Of a stretch of 64,000 bases of DNA, positions 34,426 through 42,657 are shown one piece after another. This DNA comes from CAYNHT01 sp964397485. GTDB taxonomy: Bacteria > Bacillota_I > Bacilli_A > RF39 > UBA660. The stretch covers positions 124,001 through 188,000 of the forward strand of contig CAYNHT010000003.1 of the NCBI GenBank assembly GCA_964397485.1, written 5' to 3'. The stretch's first letter is position 1; every line of letters begins with the position of its first letter. The notes below the pieces were generated by a model. It was not told where the DNA came from and did no database searches. It worked only from the letters and a program-made list of their open reading frames with translations. The position numbers and the translations under genes were made by a program.

Positions 34426-34956
34426 ATCGCAAGTAGAGAAAAAGATTTGTATATTAACGAACAGATTCGTGCGAAAGAGGTAATGGTAATTGGTCCAAAT
34501 GGAGAACAATTAGGAATGAAGGGAATTAAAGACGCATTAACTTTAGCAAATTATGCTGGGTTTGATCTTGTACTCATGAATCCTAACGCTACTCCCCAAG
34601 TTTGTAAGATTATGGACTATAATAAGTTCAAATACGAAAACAAGAAAAAGACTAAGGAAAATATGAAAAAACAACGTGAAACTAATTTGGAATTAAAAGA
34701 GTATCGTTTATCAGTTACTATAGATAAACATGATTTCGATACAAGAGTGAAAAACTCATCTAAGTATTTGGAAAAGGGGCATAAAGTTAAAGCTTCAATC
34801 CGATTCAAAGGTAGAGAAATGGCTCATCCTGAATTAGGGAAAGCAGTGTTATTACGTTTTGCAGAAACTTTATCTGATTTTGCAACTATCGAACAAAAAC
34901 CTGTTATGGACGGACGTTTTATGTCGTTAATTCTTGCACCAAAAAAAGAAAAATAG
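34426..34956 (+). CDS. infC: Translation initiation factor IF-3 (probable AUC start)
   Basis: Checks start codon and initiator tRNA on the 30S subunit. The family N-terminus INEQIRAKEVMVIGPNGEQLG and the C-terminal block GREMAHPELG are clear. No ATG lies in a sensible place: the first in-frame ATG (34480s) would remove the conserved INEQIRA. GGAGGTG at 34413-34419 is 6 bases before ATC at 34426, which gives a protein beginning xASREKDLYINEQIR, the usual length. Rare AUU/AUC/AUA starts are a known autoregulatory feature of infC. A GTG at 34411 lies upstream of the ribosome site and is unlikely. Confidence 0.93.
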   Translation: MASREKDLYINEQIRAKEVMVIGPNGEQLGMKGIKDALTLANYAGFDLVLMNPNATPQVCKIMDYNKFKYENKKKTKENMKKQRETNLELKEYRLSVTIDKHDFDTRVKNSSKYLEKGHKVKASIRFKGREMAHPELGKAVLLRFAETLSDFATIEQKPVMDGRFMSLILAPKKEK

Positions 34957-34966
34957 GAGGAATATT

Positions 34967-35158
34967 ATGCCAAAAATGAAAACACATAAGGGAACTGCTA
35001 AAGTATGTAAAGTGCGCCCAGGTGGAACTGTTAAAATAGGAAAACCAGGTACAAGACATAATACTGGTAAAAAGAATGCCGCTTCTAATAGAAGAGGAAG
35101 ACAAGGTTCGCTTTTAAGTAAAGCAGATATGAATAGAATAAAAGATTTAATTAAGTAA
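34967..35158 (+). CDS. rpmI: 50S ribosomal protein L35
   Basis: Large-subunit protein of 63 residues, MPKMKTHKGTAKVCKVRPGG, ending in a basic helix LLSKADMNRIKDLIK. The ATG at 34967 follows TAGGAGGAATATT, 10 bases after infC. It is part of the conserved infC-rpmI-rplT operon. Confidence 0.96.
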   Translation: MPKMKTHKGTAKVCKVRPGGTVKIGKPGTRHNTGKKNAASNRRGRQGSLLSKADMNRIKDLIK

Positions 35159-35173
35159 TAAAGGAGGAATATT

Positions 35174-35722
35174 ATGCCAAGAGTTAAAGGTGGTACGATT
35201 CACCGCGCTCGTCGTAAAAAAGTTTTAGATCAAGCTAAAGGATATTTTGGAAGTAAACATAGATTATATAGAACAGCTAAAGAACAAGTTATGCATTCAT
35301 TAAGTTATGCATATCGTGATAGAAGACAAAAGAAAAGAGATTTTAGAAAGTTATGGATTACAAGAATTAATGCTGGTTGTCGTGAAAATAACATCAGTTA
35401 TTCAAAATTCATCAATGGTTTAACAAAAGCTGGTGTTGGTGTTAACCGTAAAATGTTAGCAGAAATTGCTATTGATAATCCAGCAAGTTTTGCTGACTTA
35501 GTTAAAGTTGCTAATGAAGCTTTAAGTGGAAAAGAATTTGAAACTTCAAAAGTTGCTAAAAAAGAAACTAAAGTAGAATCTACAAAAACAGTTAAAGAAG
35601 AAAAAACTAATACAGATTTATCTAAATTAACTGTTGCTGAACTTCGTGAATTAGCTAAAGAAAAAAATGTTTCAGGATATTCAACAATGAAAAAAGCTGA
35701 ACTAGTTGATGCTTTAAAATAA
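35174..35722 (+). CDS. rplT: 50S ribosomal protein L20 with C-terminal Rho-N/SAP-like extension
   Basis: Early assembly protein of the 50S subunit and repressor of its operon. Residues 1 to about 118 are a normal L20 (PRVKGGTIHRARRKKVLDQA, AYRDRRQKKRDFRKLWI, RKMLAEIAIDNPASF). A Lys/Glu/Thr-rich linker (about 119-146) and a final helix-turn-helix-like segment LSKLTVAELRELAKEKNVSG...KKAELVDALK follow; that segment matches the Rho N-terminal/SAP-like fold that binds nucleic acid. Standard L20 ends near 118, so the extension of about 64 residues is unusual. The frame is continuous and a terminator follows directly. Confidence 0.95.
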   Translation: MPRVKGGTIHRARRKKVLDQAKGYFGSKHRLYRTAKEQVMHSLSYAYRDRRQKKRDFRKLWITRINAGCRENNISYSKFINGLTKAGVGVNRKMLAEIAIDNPASFADLVKVANEALSGKEFETSKVAKKETKVESTKTVKEEKTNTDLSKLTVAELRELAKEKNVSGYSTMKKAELVDALK

Positions 35723-35749
35723 CCAAAATATTTGGTTATTTTTTTTTAA
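35721..35749 (+). terminator. Terminator of the infC operon
   Basis: AACCAAA (35721-35727), ATA loop, TTTGGTT (35731-35737), long T-run. Confidence 0.8.
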
Positions 35750-35776
35750 TGTGTTATAATTGAGGTAGGTGATAGA

Positions 35777-36280
35777 ATGAAGAGTTTATACATCGATTTT
35801 GATGGAGTTATCTTAGACACAATAAATACGTCATATAAAATGCTAGAAGAGGCAAAGATAGATCCTAAAGATTCAAAGAAGACAACAGCATTTTATAAAA
35901 AAATGGATTGGAAACATATATTAGAAATTACCCCAGTTATTAACGATGGAATAAGTTGTATTGAAAGAATAATTGAAAGCAATTTGTTTGATGTTTCGAT
36001 ATTAACGCATGTAAATTCATTAGAAGAGGCAATCGAAAAAGTAAAATATATTCGTAAATATTTTAAAGATATAACGATTATACCTGTACCAAAAGAAATA
36101 TCAAAAACTAAAATGGTACACACAAAAGGTTCAATTTTAGTAGATGATTATAGTGGTAATTTAACAGAATGGGCTAGTGAAGGAGGAATACCAATTAGGT
36201 TTTCACCAACACTTGATAGCAAGGGATTTACAGTTATTAATAAATTAGATCAAATAATTGATATGGAATTTGCTGATTAA
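35777..36280 (+). CDS. HAD-superfamily phosphatase, 5'-deoxyribonucleotidase-like
   Basis: The 167 residues show the HAD motifs: LYIDFDGVILDT (motif I, nucleophile Asp and acid/base Asp), SILTHVNS (motif II Thr), a Lys in KTKMVH and LVDDYSGNL (motif IV Asp pair). The small size and the DDYSGNLTEW motif suggest the NT5C-like deoxyribonucleotidase group; substrate not certain. A TATAAT box follows the rplT terminator and GGTGATAGA precedes the ATG. The fic gene follows after 17 bases. Confidence 0.75.
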   Translation: MKSLYIDFDGVILDTINTSYKMLEEAKIDPKDSKKTTAFYKKMDWKHILEITPVINDGISCIERIIESNLFDVSILTHVNSLEEAIEKVKYIRKYFKDITIIPVPKEISKTKMVHTKGSILVDDYSGNLTEWASEGGIPIRFSPTLDSKGFTVINKLDQIIDMEFAD

Positions 36281-36297
36281 CAAGAAGGAGAAGTAGT

Positions 36298-37206
36298 ATG
36301 GAAGTAGTAGGATTAATAAATAAAGAAGGTGAGCTAATGGATGAAGCGAAGTTAGATTTATTAGAGTTTATTTCACAAGAAAATGCTGACATCGCGACTC
36401 TTATTAAATTATTGTTTGTTAGGTATGAAGAGAAGAAAAAAGAAAATACGTTGTATTCTAAGGATGATTATATACCTCAAAATTTAATTAAAATTTATTA
36501 TAAAACTGATGGACATTTAGATTTTTCGGAAATAGTTGATAATTTTAAAAATAGGTATATCCGTAACGAAAATGAAATAGAAGGTGTACATAATAGATTA
36601 GAAATGAAAGGTCTAGAAGTTGTTTATGATTATATTCAAAGCAACAAGGGTGAAAATTTCAAGAATATTTATATAATTGTTTTATTGCACCAACTTCTAT
36701 ATTCTAAGATGCCGCATACTGACTTTGGAGGAAGTTTTAGAAATACTCCAACTTATATATCTAATAGTGATGTACCCACTTCAGATCCTGAATCTATATC
36801 ACGTGAAATTTCAGAATTATATCCGGTTTTCACAGATTTAATAAAGTTTGGAGATGAAATAAACAGCTCTAAGGATATGGGAAGGCTACTGGAATATATT
36901 GATAAATGTATAGATTTAAAAGTCACATTAATTAGGATTCATCCTTTTCCAGATGGTAATGGTAGAACATGTCGAGCATTATTAAATATCTTATTTAAAA
37001 GGGTAAATTTACCACCTACATATGTAAAAAAATGTGAAAAAAAGGAATATGTCAATGCCATGGATAAAGCAATTCGTGAAAACGATCTTTCATCTATAAG
37101 AAAATTTTATTATTATAAGATTTGTGATTCAATTGTGGAACTTGATATAAATGAACGTTTAAAAAGAGATAAACAGGAACAAAAAAACATACCAAAATCA
37201 AAATAG
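36298..37206 (+). CDS. Fic domain protein
   Basis: Probable AMP- or other nucleotidyl-transferase acting on a protein Tyr, Ser or Thr. The 302 residues carry the intact Fic core IRIHPFPDGNGRTCRALLN (H, D, GNGR, R present) and a preceding beta-hairpin region. The N-terminal helix NENEIEGVHNR sits where class II Fic proteins carry the inhibitory [ST]xxxE[GN]; the Glu-Gly is present but the Ser/Thr position is Glu. No antitoxin partner is adjacent; the HAD gene upstream is the only operon mate. The C-terminus is very Lys-rich. GAAGGAG precedes the ATG. Confidence 0.88.
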   Translation: MEVVGLINKEGELMDEAKLDLLEFISQENADIATLIKLLFVRYEEKKKENTLYSKDDYIPQNLIKIYYKTDGHLDFSEIVDNFKNRYIRNENEIEGVHNRLEMKGLEVVYDYIQSNKGENFKNIYIIVLLHQLLYSKMPHTDFGGSFRNTPTYISNSDVPTSDPESISREISELYPVFTDLIKFGDEINSSKDMGRLLEYIDKCIDLKVTLIRIHPFPDGNGRTCRALLNILFKRVNLPPTYVKKCEKKEYVNAMDKAIRENDLSSIRKFYYYKICDSIVELDINERLKRDKQEQKNIPKSK

Positions 37207-37229
37207 CACTCCCGCTTGACGAGTGCTAT
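37203..37229. promoter_or_regulatory. CIRCE operator (HrcA site) upstream of clpB
   Basis: ATAGCACTC, nine bases (CCGCTTGAC), GAGTGCTAT: the CIRCE consensus TTAGCACTC-N9-GAGTGCTAA with only the outermost base of each arm changed. The -35 TTGACG (37216-37221) begins inside the N9 spacer, so HrcA binding would block RNA polymerase directly. Pairing extends to 11 bp, and with the following Ts the same sequence may also terminate the fic transcript. Confidence 0.9.
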
Positions 37230-37244
37230 TTTTCGTGATATAAT
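37216..37244 (+). promoter_or_regulatory. Promoter of clpB within CIRCE
   Basis: TTGACG (37216-37221), a 17-base spacer, TATAAT (37239-37244) with TGA just before it. Confidence 0.8.
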
Positions 37245-37298
37245 TAAATTATGGATAAAAATTTTTAATATAAATAAACTAATAAAGGAGGAATGCTT

Positions 37299-39419
37299 AT
37301 GAATAACAATCAAAATCCGTATCAAGAAAATTTAGAGAATGCATTACAAAAATATGGCCGTGATATCGTTAAAAGTGTAAAAGATGGTAAAATTGATCCA
37401 GTAATTGGTCGTGATGATGAAATTCGTAGTATTACTCGAATTTTATCTAGAAAAACTAAAAATAATCCAGTTTTAATAGGTGAACCGGGTGTCGGAAAAA
37501 CCGCTATAGTAGAGGGACTTGCTGGAAGAATTGTAAAAGGTGATGTACCTAATAGTTTGAAAGATAAGACAATATGGGAACTAGATATGGGGGCGCTAAT
37601 AGCAGGTGCTAAATATCGTGGAGAATTTGAAGAACGATTGAAAGCTGTTTTAAAAGAAATAAAAGATTCTAATGGTGAGATTATCATGTTTATTGATGAG
37701 ATACATATGATTGTTGGGGCCGGAGCTTTAGAGGGCGCTATGGACGCTGGAAATATGTTAAAACCAATGTTAGCCCGTGGTGAAATACATTGTATTGGTG
37801 CTACAACTTTAAATGAATACCGAAAATATATCGAGAAAGATGGAGCGCTTGAAAGAAGATTTCAAAAAGTACAGGTTAAACAACCATCTGTAATTGATAC
37901 AATAACAATTTTAAGAGGTCTTAAGGAAAGATTTGAAGTTTATCATGGAGTAAACATTAAAGATAAGGCCCTTGTTACAGCTGCAACTTTATCTAATCGT
38001 TACATAACAGACCGATTTTTGCCAGATAAAGCAATAGATTTGGTTGATGAGGCATGTGCAACAATTAAGGTTCAAATGGATTCCGTTCCTATGGAATTAG
38101 ATAGCTTAACTAGAGAGATAATGCAACTTGAAATAGAAAAAGAAGCATTAAAAAAAGATAACGATGAATTATCTAAAAAACGTGTGTTAGAATTAAAGGA
38201 TAAAATAATAAATTTAAAGAAGGATGAATCAAAATTACGTACTGATTGGGAAGAAGAAAAAAACATTAATGACAAAATCAATAAGAAAAAAGAGGAAATA
38301 GAGTCATTAAAATTTAAACTCGAACAAGCCGAAAATCGATATGATTTAGAAACAGCTGCAAAATTAAGACATGGTGAAATACCGAAGTTGGAAAAAGAAC
38401 TAGAATTATTAAGAAAAGAAGATAAGTCTAAAATATTAAGCGATACTGTTGATGAAGAAGATATTGCAGCTGTAATATCTAAATGGACACATATACCAGT
38501 AAACAAATTAGTAGGCGGTGAAAAAGAAAAATTACTCAATCTAGAAAAGAATATGAAAAATAGGATAAAAGGACAAGATGAGGCTGTTAAACTCGTTAGT
38601 GAAGCCATTATAAGAGCAAGAGCTGGTATAAAAGATCCAAATAGACCAATAGGTTCATTTATCTTTTTAGGACCAACGGGTGTAGGTAAAACAGAGGTAG
38701 CTAAAACCTTAGCATATGAGCTTTTTGATGATGAAAAACATATGATTAGAATTGATATGAGTGAATATATGGAAAGCTTTTCTGTTTCACGTTTAATAGG
38801 ATCTCCTCCTGGTTATGTAGGATATGATGAAGGTGGTCAATTAACAGAAGCGGTTAGAAGAAATCCTTATAGTATTGTACTTTTTGATGAAATAGAAAAA
38901 GCCCATAAAGATGTATTTAATATTTTGTTACAAATATTAGATGACGGTAGAATCACCGACTCTCAAGGACGTACAATTGATTTTAAAAATACTATTATTA
39001 TTATGACGTCTAATTTAGGTAGTGAGTATATATTAGAAAATTTAGACAATAGTAATCAATTGGTAATGAATGAATTAAAACGAACATTCAGGCCAGAATT
39101 TATTAACCGAATAGATGAAATAATAATATTTAAATCACTATCTAAAGATATCATTTATAATATTTTAGATAAAATAATTAAAGAAATAGAATTTAGATTA
39201 AGTGATAAAAAAATCAATATAGATTTAACTGAAAGTGCAAAAAAATATATTATTGAATCATCATATGATGAAAAATATGGTGCAAGACCGATAAGAAGGT
39301 TTGTTAGTCGTAATGTAGAAACTTTATTAGCTAATGCTATTATAAGTGATGAAATAAAACATAATTCAAAAGTCATTATTGATTATGAAGATGAGCAATT
39401 AGTTTTAAAAAATATATAA
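37299..39419 (+). CDS. clpB: ClpB-type disaggregase lacking the N domain
   Basis: Heat-shock AAA+ disaggregase working with DnaK. The 706 residues have two ATPase modules, Walker A GEPGVGKTA (near 62) and GPTGVGKTE (near 458), Walker B IIMFIDEIHM and IVLFDEIEKA, and a full coiled-coil M domain between them (about 265-375, very Lys/Glu-rich), which separates it from ClpC and ClpE. The usual N-terminal Clp_N repeats (about 150 residues) are missing; the protein starts directly at ENALQKYGRDIV. Relatives in Mollicutes are similarly short. ATG 37299 sits 7 bases after AAAGGAGG; the ATG at 37293 is too close. CIRCE control is described above. Confidence 0.93.
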   Translation: MNNNQNPYQENLENALQKYGRDIVKSVKDGKIDPVIGRDDEIRSITRILSRKTKNNPVLIGEPGVGKTAIVEGLAGRIVKGDVPNSLKDKTIWELDMGALIAGAKYRGEFEERLKAVLKEIKDSNGEIIMFIDEIHMIVGAGALEGAMDAGNMLKPMLARGEIHCIGATTLNEYRKYIEKDGALERRFQKVQVKQPSVIDTITILRGLKERFEVYHGVNIKDKALVTAATLSNRYITDRFLPDKAIDLVDEACATIKVQMDSVPMELDSLTREIMQLEIEKEALKKDNDELSKKRVLELKDKIINLKKDESKLRTDWEEEKNINDKINKKKEEIESLKFKLEQAENRYDLETAAKLRHGEIPKLEKELELLRKEDKSKILSDTVDEEDIAAVISKWTHIPVNKLVGGEKEKLLNLEKNMKNRIKGQDEAVKLVSEAIIRARAGIKDPNRPIGSFIFLGPTGVGKTEVAKTLAYELFDDEKHMIRIDMSEYMESFSVSRLIGSPPGYVGYDEGGQLTEAVRRNPYSIVLFDEIEKAHKDVFNILLQILDDGRITDSQGRTIDFKNTIIIMTSNLGSEYILENLDNSNQLVMNELKRTFRPEFINRIDEIIIFKSLSKDIIYNILDKIIKEIEFRLSDKKINIDLTESAKKYIIESSYDEKYGARPIRRFVSRNVETLLANAIISDEIKHNSKVIIDYEDEQLVLKNI

Positions 39420-39422
39420 AAG

Positions 39423-39450
39423 AAACCAAAATAAAATTTGGTTTTTTTTT
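39423..39450 (+). terminator. Terminator after clpB
   Basis: AAACCAAA (39423-39430) and TTTGGTTT (39437-39444), then a T-run. Confidence 0.75.
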
Positions 39451-39451
39451 A

Positions 39452-39480
39452 TTGGTTACATCAGATAAATGTGCTATAAT
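39452..39480 (+). promoter_or_regulatory. Promoter of prepilins 4 and 5
   Basis: TTGGTT (39452-39457), a 17-base spacer, TATAAT (39475-39480) preceded by TGC. Confidence 0.7.
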
Positions 39481-39508
39481 TTAATTATAAAATACTAGGA
39501 GTGAAAAA

Positions 39509-41041
39509 ATGAAGAAAAAAGGTTTTACATTAATTGAATTACTTGCAGTAATAGTGATTCTTGCCCTAATCGCCCTAATTGCTGTCCCTTTAATTCTAAA
39601 TTCGATCGAAAGAACAAAATGGGGGGCATATAAATCTAATCTTGATATGGTAGTTAAGGCTACAGAGTTATATTTAATAAGTAATACAGATTATTTGTCA
39701 GATGAAATAGGGGAAACAAAAGAGTTATCTATAAAAGAATTACAAAATACAAATTTTTTAAAGGAAATAAAGAATCCTTATGGCCGTGGAATGTGTTCCG
39801 GTTATGTATCAATAACAAGATTAAATAAATCAGAATATGATTTTACACCACATTTAAATTGTGAGAATAATGTTAGTAATTCAAATGAAGATGGTTTAAT
39901 TGCATATTATAAGTTTGATGATTTTCAAGAACCAACGGAAAACTTATACAACAAACATGATTTATTAAGTGGAGGAGAAATACCTTATACTATTACCTAT
40001 TACACGGGAAGTAGTAGTACTTCGGGACACACAGATCCGTTTGGCGGAAAGCATGCAATAAAATTTACTGGAGGGACAAATCCTGTTCTTCGTTATGGGA
40101 GAATCGATGGAACAAATACTGATATTGTTGCTGGTGAAATTTATACTTTCAGTGTATATGCAAAACTAGCTGAAGATAGTGAGGCTCCAAGTAATTTTTA
40201 TTTGGATGTGGTAGATAGAAATTCAATTGATTTAGCACCACAATTAACTAATACATGGCAAAGATTTGAAGTGACGGTTTTGCATGACAATAATCCAAGC
40301 TACGGTTTTGCAGATATTACTATTAATAATGGTGCCTCAATAATGTTATCTAATCCACAAATTGAAAGAAAACCATATAGCACTCCTTATGTTCAACAAT
40401 CAAGACTTGGTAATGTGAAAGATCATTCTATGAATAACAATGTAATTCCGTTATCAAATTCAACCACTCCTACATGGACTACAAATAGTAAAGTAGGTAA
40501 AGGTGCCTATATATTTAATGGAGTTAATACATACATGGATTTAGGAGAAAACGCTGAATTTGATTTAACTAATTCAGGTACAATAAGTCTATGGGCTAAG
40601 ACGTCACTAGATTATCCTAGTGAGGATGCAACTACTAGATACAAAGGGTTAATATCAAAAACAATTAGTGGTGGTGAAAATGGTCTTAGTTATTGGTTAG
40701 ATTGGCGTGGAACAAATACAACTAGATTTTTAAGGTTTGGAATAGGAGACGGAACAAAAAATGAACAAATAAATATAAGTAATTACGATTTTAATGACGA
40801 ATGGAGACACTTAGTAATAACATGGGATGGTAGTAAAATGAAAATTTACTCAAATGGCGATAAAATCGGTGAACGAAATCAAACGGTTGACCCTCAAGTT
40901 ATTAGTAAAAGTTTTGAAATTGGTAGAGCCTTTAATTATGGTAATGTTCACGTATGGGATGGTTCAATTGATAATGTAAGAGTTTATAATAGGACACTGT
41001 CAGAGACAGAAGTTAAAAGCATATTTTTTTCAGAAAAATAA
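39509..41041 (+). CDS. Prepilin 4 with jelly-roll and LamG-like lectin domains
   Basis: Surface pilin-like protein of 510 residues. The leader MKKKG precedes FTLIE; the pilin part runs to about 125 and has a Cys pair (GMCSGYVSI and HLNCENN) likely to be disulfide-bonded. A CBM-like jelly roll follows (about 150-295: HAIKFTGG, YTFSVYAKLAED, WQRFEVTVL), then a LamG/concanavalin-like domain (about 330-508: GKGAYIFNGVNTYMDLG, GTISLWAKTS, EWRHLVITWDGSKMKIY, IDNVRVYNRTLSETEV). Both modules are typical sugar binders, so glycan adhesion is likely. It is co-transcribed with prepilin 5, a paralogue. Confidence 0.83.
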   Translation: MKKKGFTLIELLAVIVILALIALIAVPLILNSIERTKWGAYKSNLDMVVKATELYLISNTDYLSDEIGETKELSIKELQNTNFLKEIKNPYGRGMCSGYVSITRLNKSEYDFTPHLNCENNVSNSNEDGLIAYYKFDDFQEPTENLYNKHDLLSGGEIPYTITYYTGSSSTSGHTDPFGGKHAIKFTGGTNPVLRYGRIDGTNTDIVAGEIYTFSVYAKLAEDSEAPSNFYLDVVDRNSIDLAPQLTNTWQRFEVTVLHDNNPSYGFADITINNGASIMLSNPQIERKPYSTPYVQQSRLGNVKDHSMNNNVIPLSNSTTPTWTTNSKVGKGAYIFNGVNTYMDLGENAEFDLTNSGTISLWAKTSLDYPSEDATTRYKGLISKTISGGENGLSYWLDWRGTNTTRFLRFGIGDGTKNEQINISNYDFNDEWRHLVITWDGSKMKIYSNGDKIGERNQTVDPQVISKSFEIGRAFNYGNVHVWDGSIDNVRVYNRTLSETEVKSIFFSEK

Positions 41042-41069
41042 AAAATTATGTAGTGGAGGAATTTAATCT

Positions 41070-42560
41070 ATGAAAAATAATAAAGGATTTACTTTAATTG
41101 AGTTATTATCTATTTTAATTATCTTGGCTGTAGTAGCACTAATAACGATTCCAATAATTATTGATTCTGTAAAAGAAGCAAGATGGGGTGCTTATAGAAA
41201 TAATCTTAGTTCAGTCGTCAAAGCTACAGAATTATACTTAATAAACAATACTGAGTATTTGCCAAGTCAGATTGGAGATACTATTGAAATTTCAATTAAT
41301 GATTTACAAAATAATGATTTATTAAAAAAGATAACGACACCATTAACTCCTAACAATGAATGTACAGGATATGTTTTAGTGAGTATGATTGGTTTAAATG
41401 AATATGATTATAGACCATATTTAAATTGTGAAAATGGAATAACAAATTCAATTGATGATAAATTAGTCGCGCTATATAAATTTGACGATTTTCAAGAATC
41501 AACGGAAAATGGTATTATTTCACCAAATTTTTCTGGTAATATAGGTGGATATAATGGAATTGCATATGAAAGGATTGAAGATAGTCAATCTTTGACAGGA
41601 TATGCTTTAAAAATAGAGCATTATGGAGTTGAAAATCATGCTGCAAGAGTTCGCTTTAATGTTAAAGAAGGTTATGATTCAGGCGTAAAAGTATTATCAG
41701 TGTATGCAAAGGCAGAAGGGGATTTCATTGGGAGAAATTTGCAAACTTACACAGGTGAAAATTGGTATACCTTTGAAGGAGGTAGCCTTACAAATTATTA
41801 TAAAAGATTTTGGCTTGTAGCTCCTGTGGGTACGGAAAGTGGAGGTCCACTTACTGTTTCAACAAGAACTGTGAATAATGGAGTTTACTATGTTCACAGC
41901 CCACAAATTGAAAAAAAGACAATCGCCACACCATTTGTTGAATCAACTAGACAAGGTATTGTAAAAGATTATTCATTGAATAATAATAATTCAGTAATGG
42001 GACTAGAGAACTCACCTAAATGGGTTAATGAAGGAAAACTGGGAACTGGTGCATATCAATTTAACGGTACTACTTATATTGAGACACCGTTAACAGTTAA
42101 TCAAAAAGAAAATTACTCAATATCGCTATGGTTATATGTTGATGAAAGTTTTCCCAATAATAAATATAATCGTTTCATTGGGACACAGGACTGGGGACCT
42201 GGTCGGTTCGGAATCATGACAGTTAATGGTACTTTATCACTAAATACATATTTTGGTAGCGGTTATGATTATTGGATGCACAGTACCGTAGTCGTACCTA
42301 GAAACAAGTGGGTTCATGTTGCTGCTACTTTTGATCGTCAAGGTGAACAGAAATTATACTATAATGGTAAATTAGTGGTAAGTAAAGACATGTCACCTGC
42401 TCAGAATATAAATTGGTCTGGAGATAATATTCGTATTGCATGTGGAACTTCTGGTAGTTATTACTATGAACCTCACTATGGAAAGATTGATAATGTTGCC
42501 ATATACAATAGAGTTTTAACAAATCAAGAAATAGAACAAATATATAATTCTGAAAAATAA
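41070..42560 (+). CDS. Prepilin 5 with jelly-roll and LamG-like lectin domains
   Basis: Paralogue of prepilin 4 lying 28 bases after it, 496 residues. The leader MKNNKG precedes FTLIE. The pilin part has the same KATELYLINNTEYLP and NECTGYVLV/YLNCENG layout. The jelly roll (about 150-295: RVRFNVKEGYD, VLSVYAKAEGD) and LamG-like domain (about 320-495: GTGAYQFNGTTYIETP, YSISLWLYVDES, KWVHVAATFDRQGEQKLYYNGK, IDNVAIYNRVL) are retained but clearly diverged in the putative ligand-binding loops. GTGGAGGAATTT precedes the ATG. A tandem duplication with divergence is inferred. Confidence 0.83.
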   Translation: MKNNKGFTLIELLSILIILAVVALITIPIIIDSVKEARWGAYRNNLSSVVKATELYLINNTEYLPSQIGDTIEISINDLQNNDLLKKITTPLTPNNECTGYVLVSMIGLNEYDYRPYLNCENGITNSIDDKLVALYKFDDFQESTENGIISPNFSGNIGGYNGIAYERIEDSQSLTGYALKIEHYGVENHAARVRFNVKEGYDSGVKVLSVYAKAEGDFIGRNLQTYTGENWYTFEGGSLTNYYKRFWLVAPVGTESGGPLTVSTRTVNNGVYYVHSPQIEKKTIATPFVESTRQGIVKDYSLNNNNSVMGLENSPKWVNEGKLGTGAYQFNGTTYIETPLTVNQKENYSISLWLYVDESFPNNKYNRFIGTQDWGPGRFGIMTVNGTLSLNTYFGSGYDYWMHSTVVVPRNKWVHVAATFDRQGEQKLYYNGKLVVSKDMSPAQNINWSGDNIRIACGTSGSYYYEPHYGKIDNVAIYNRVLTNQEIEQIYNSEK

Positions 42561-42577
42561 TATAAAACATTTAATTA

Positions 42578-42614
42578 CAATAGAATAAGAGATACTTATT
42601 TTATTGTTTTTTTT
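42578..42614 (+). terminator. Terminator after prepilin 5
   Basis: ACAATAGAATAAG pairs with CTTATTTTATTGT around an AGATA loop, followed by eight Ts. Confidence 0.75.
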
Positions 42615-42657
42615 TAAGAATTATAGTAAAATGATATTAAACTAGAAGAGGTGAACT

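Noticed and set aside
36298..37206. Fic-type toxin-antitoxin pair
   Set aside because: No small antitoxin gene is adjacent; the upstream partner is a HAD phosphatase.
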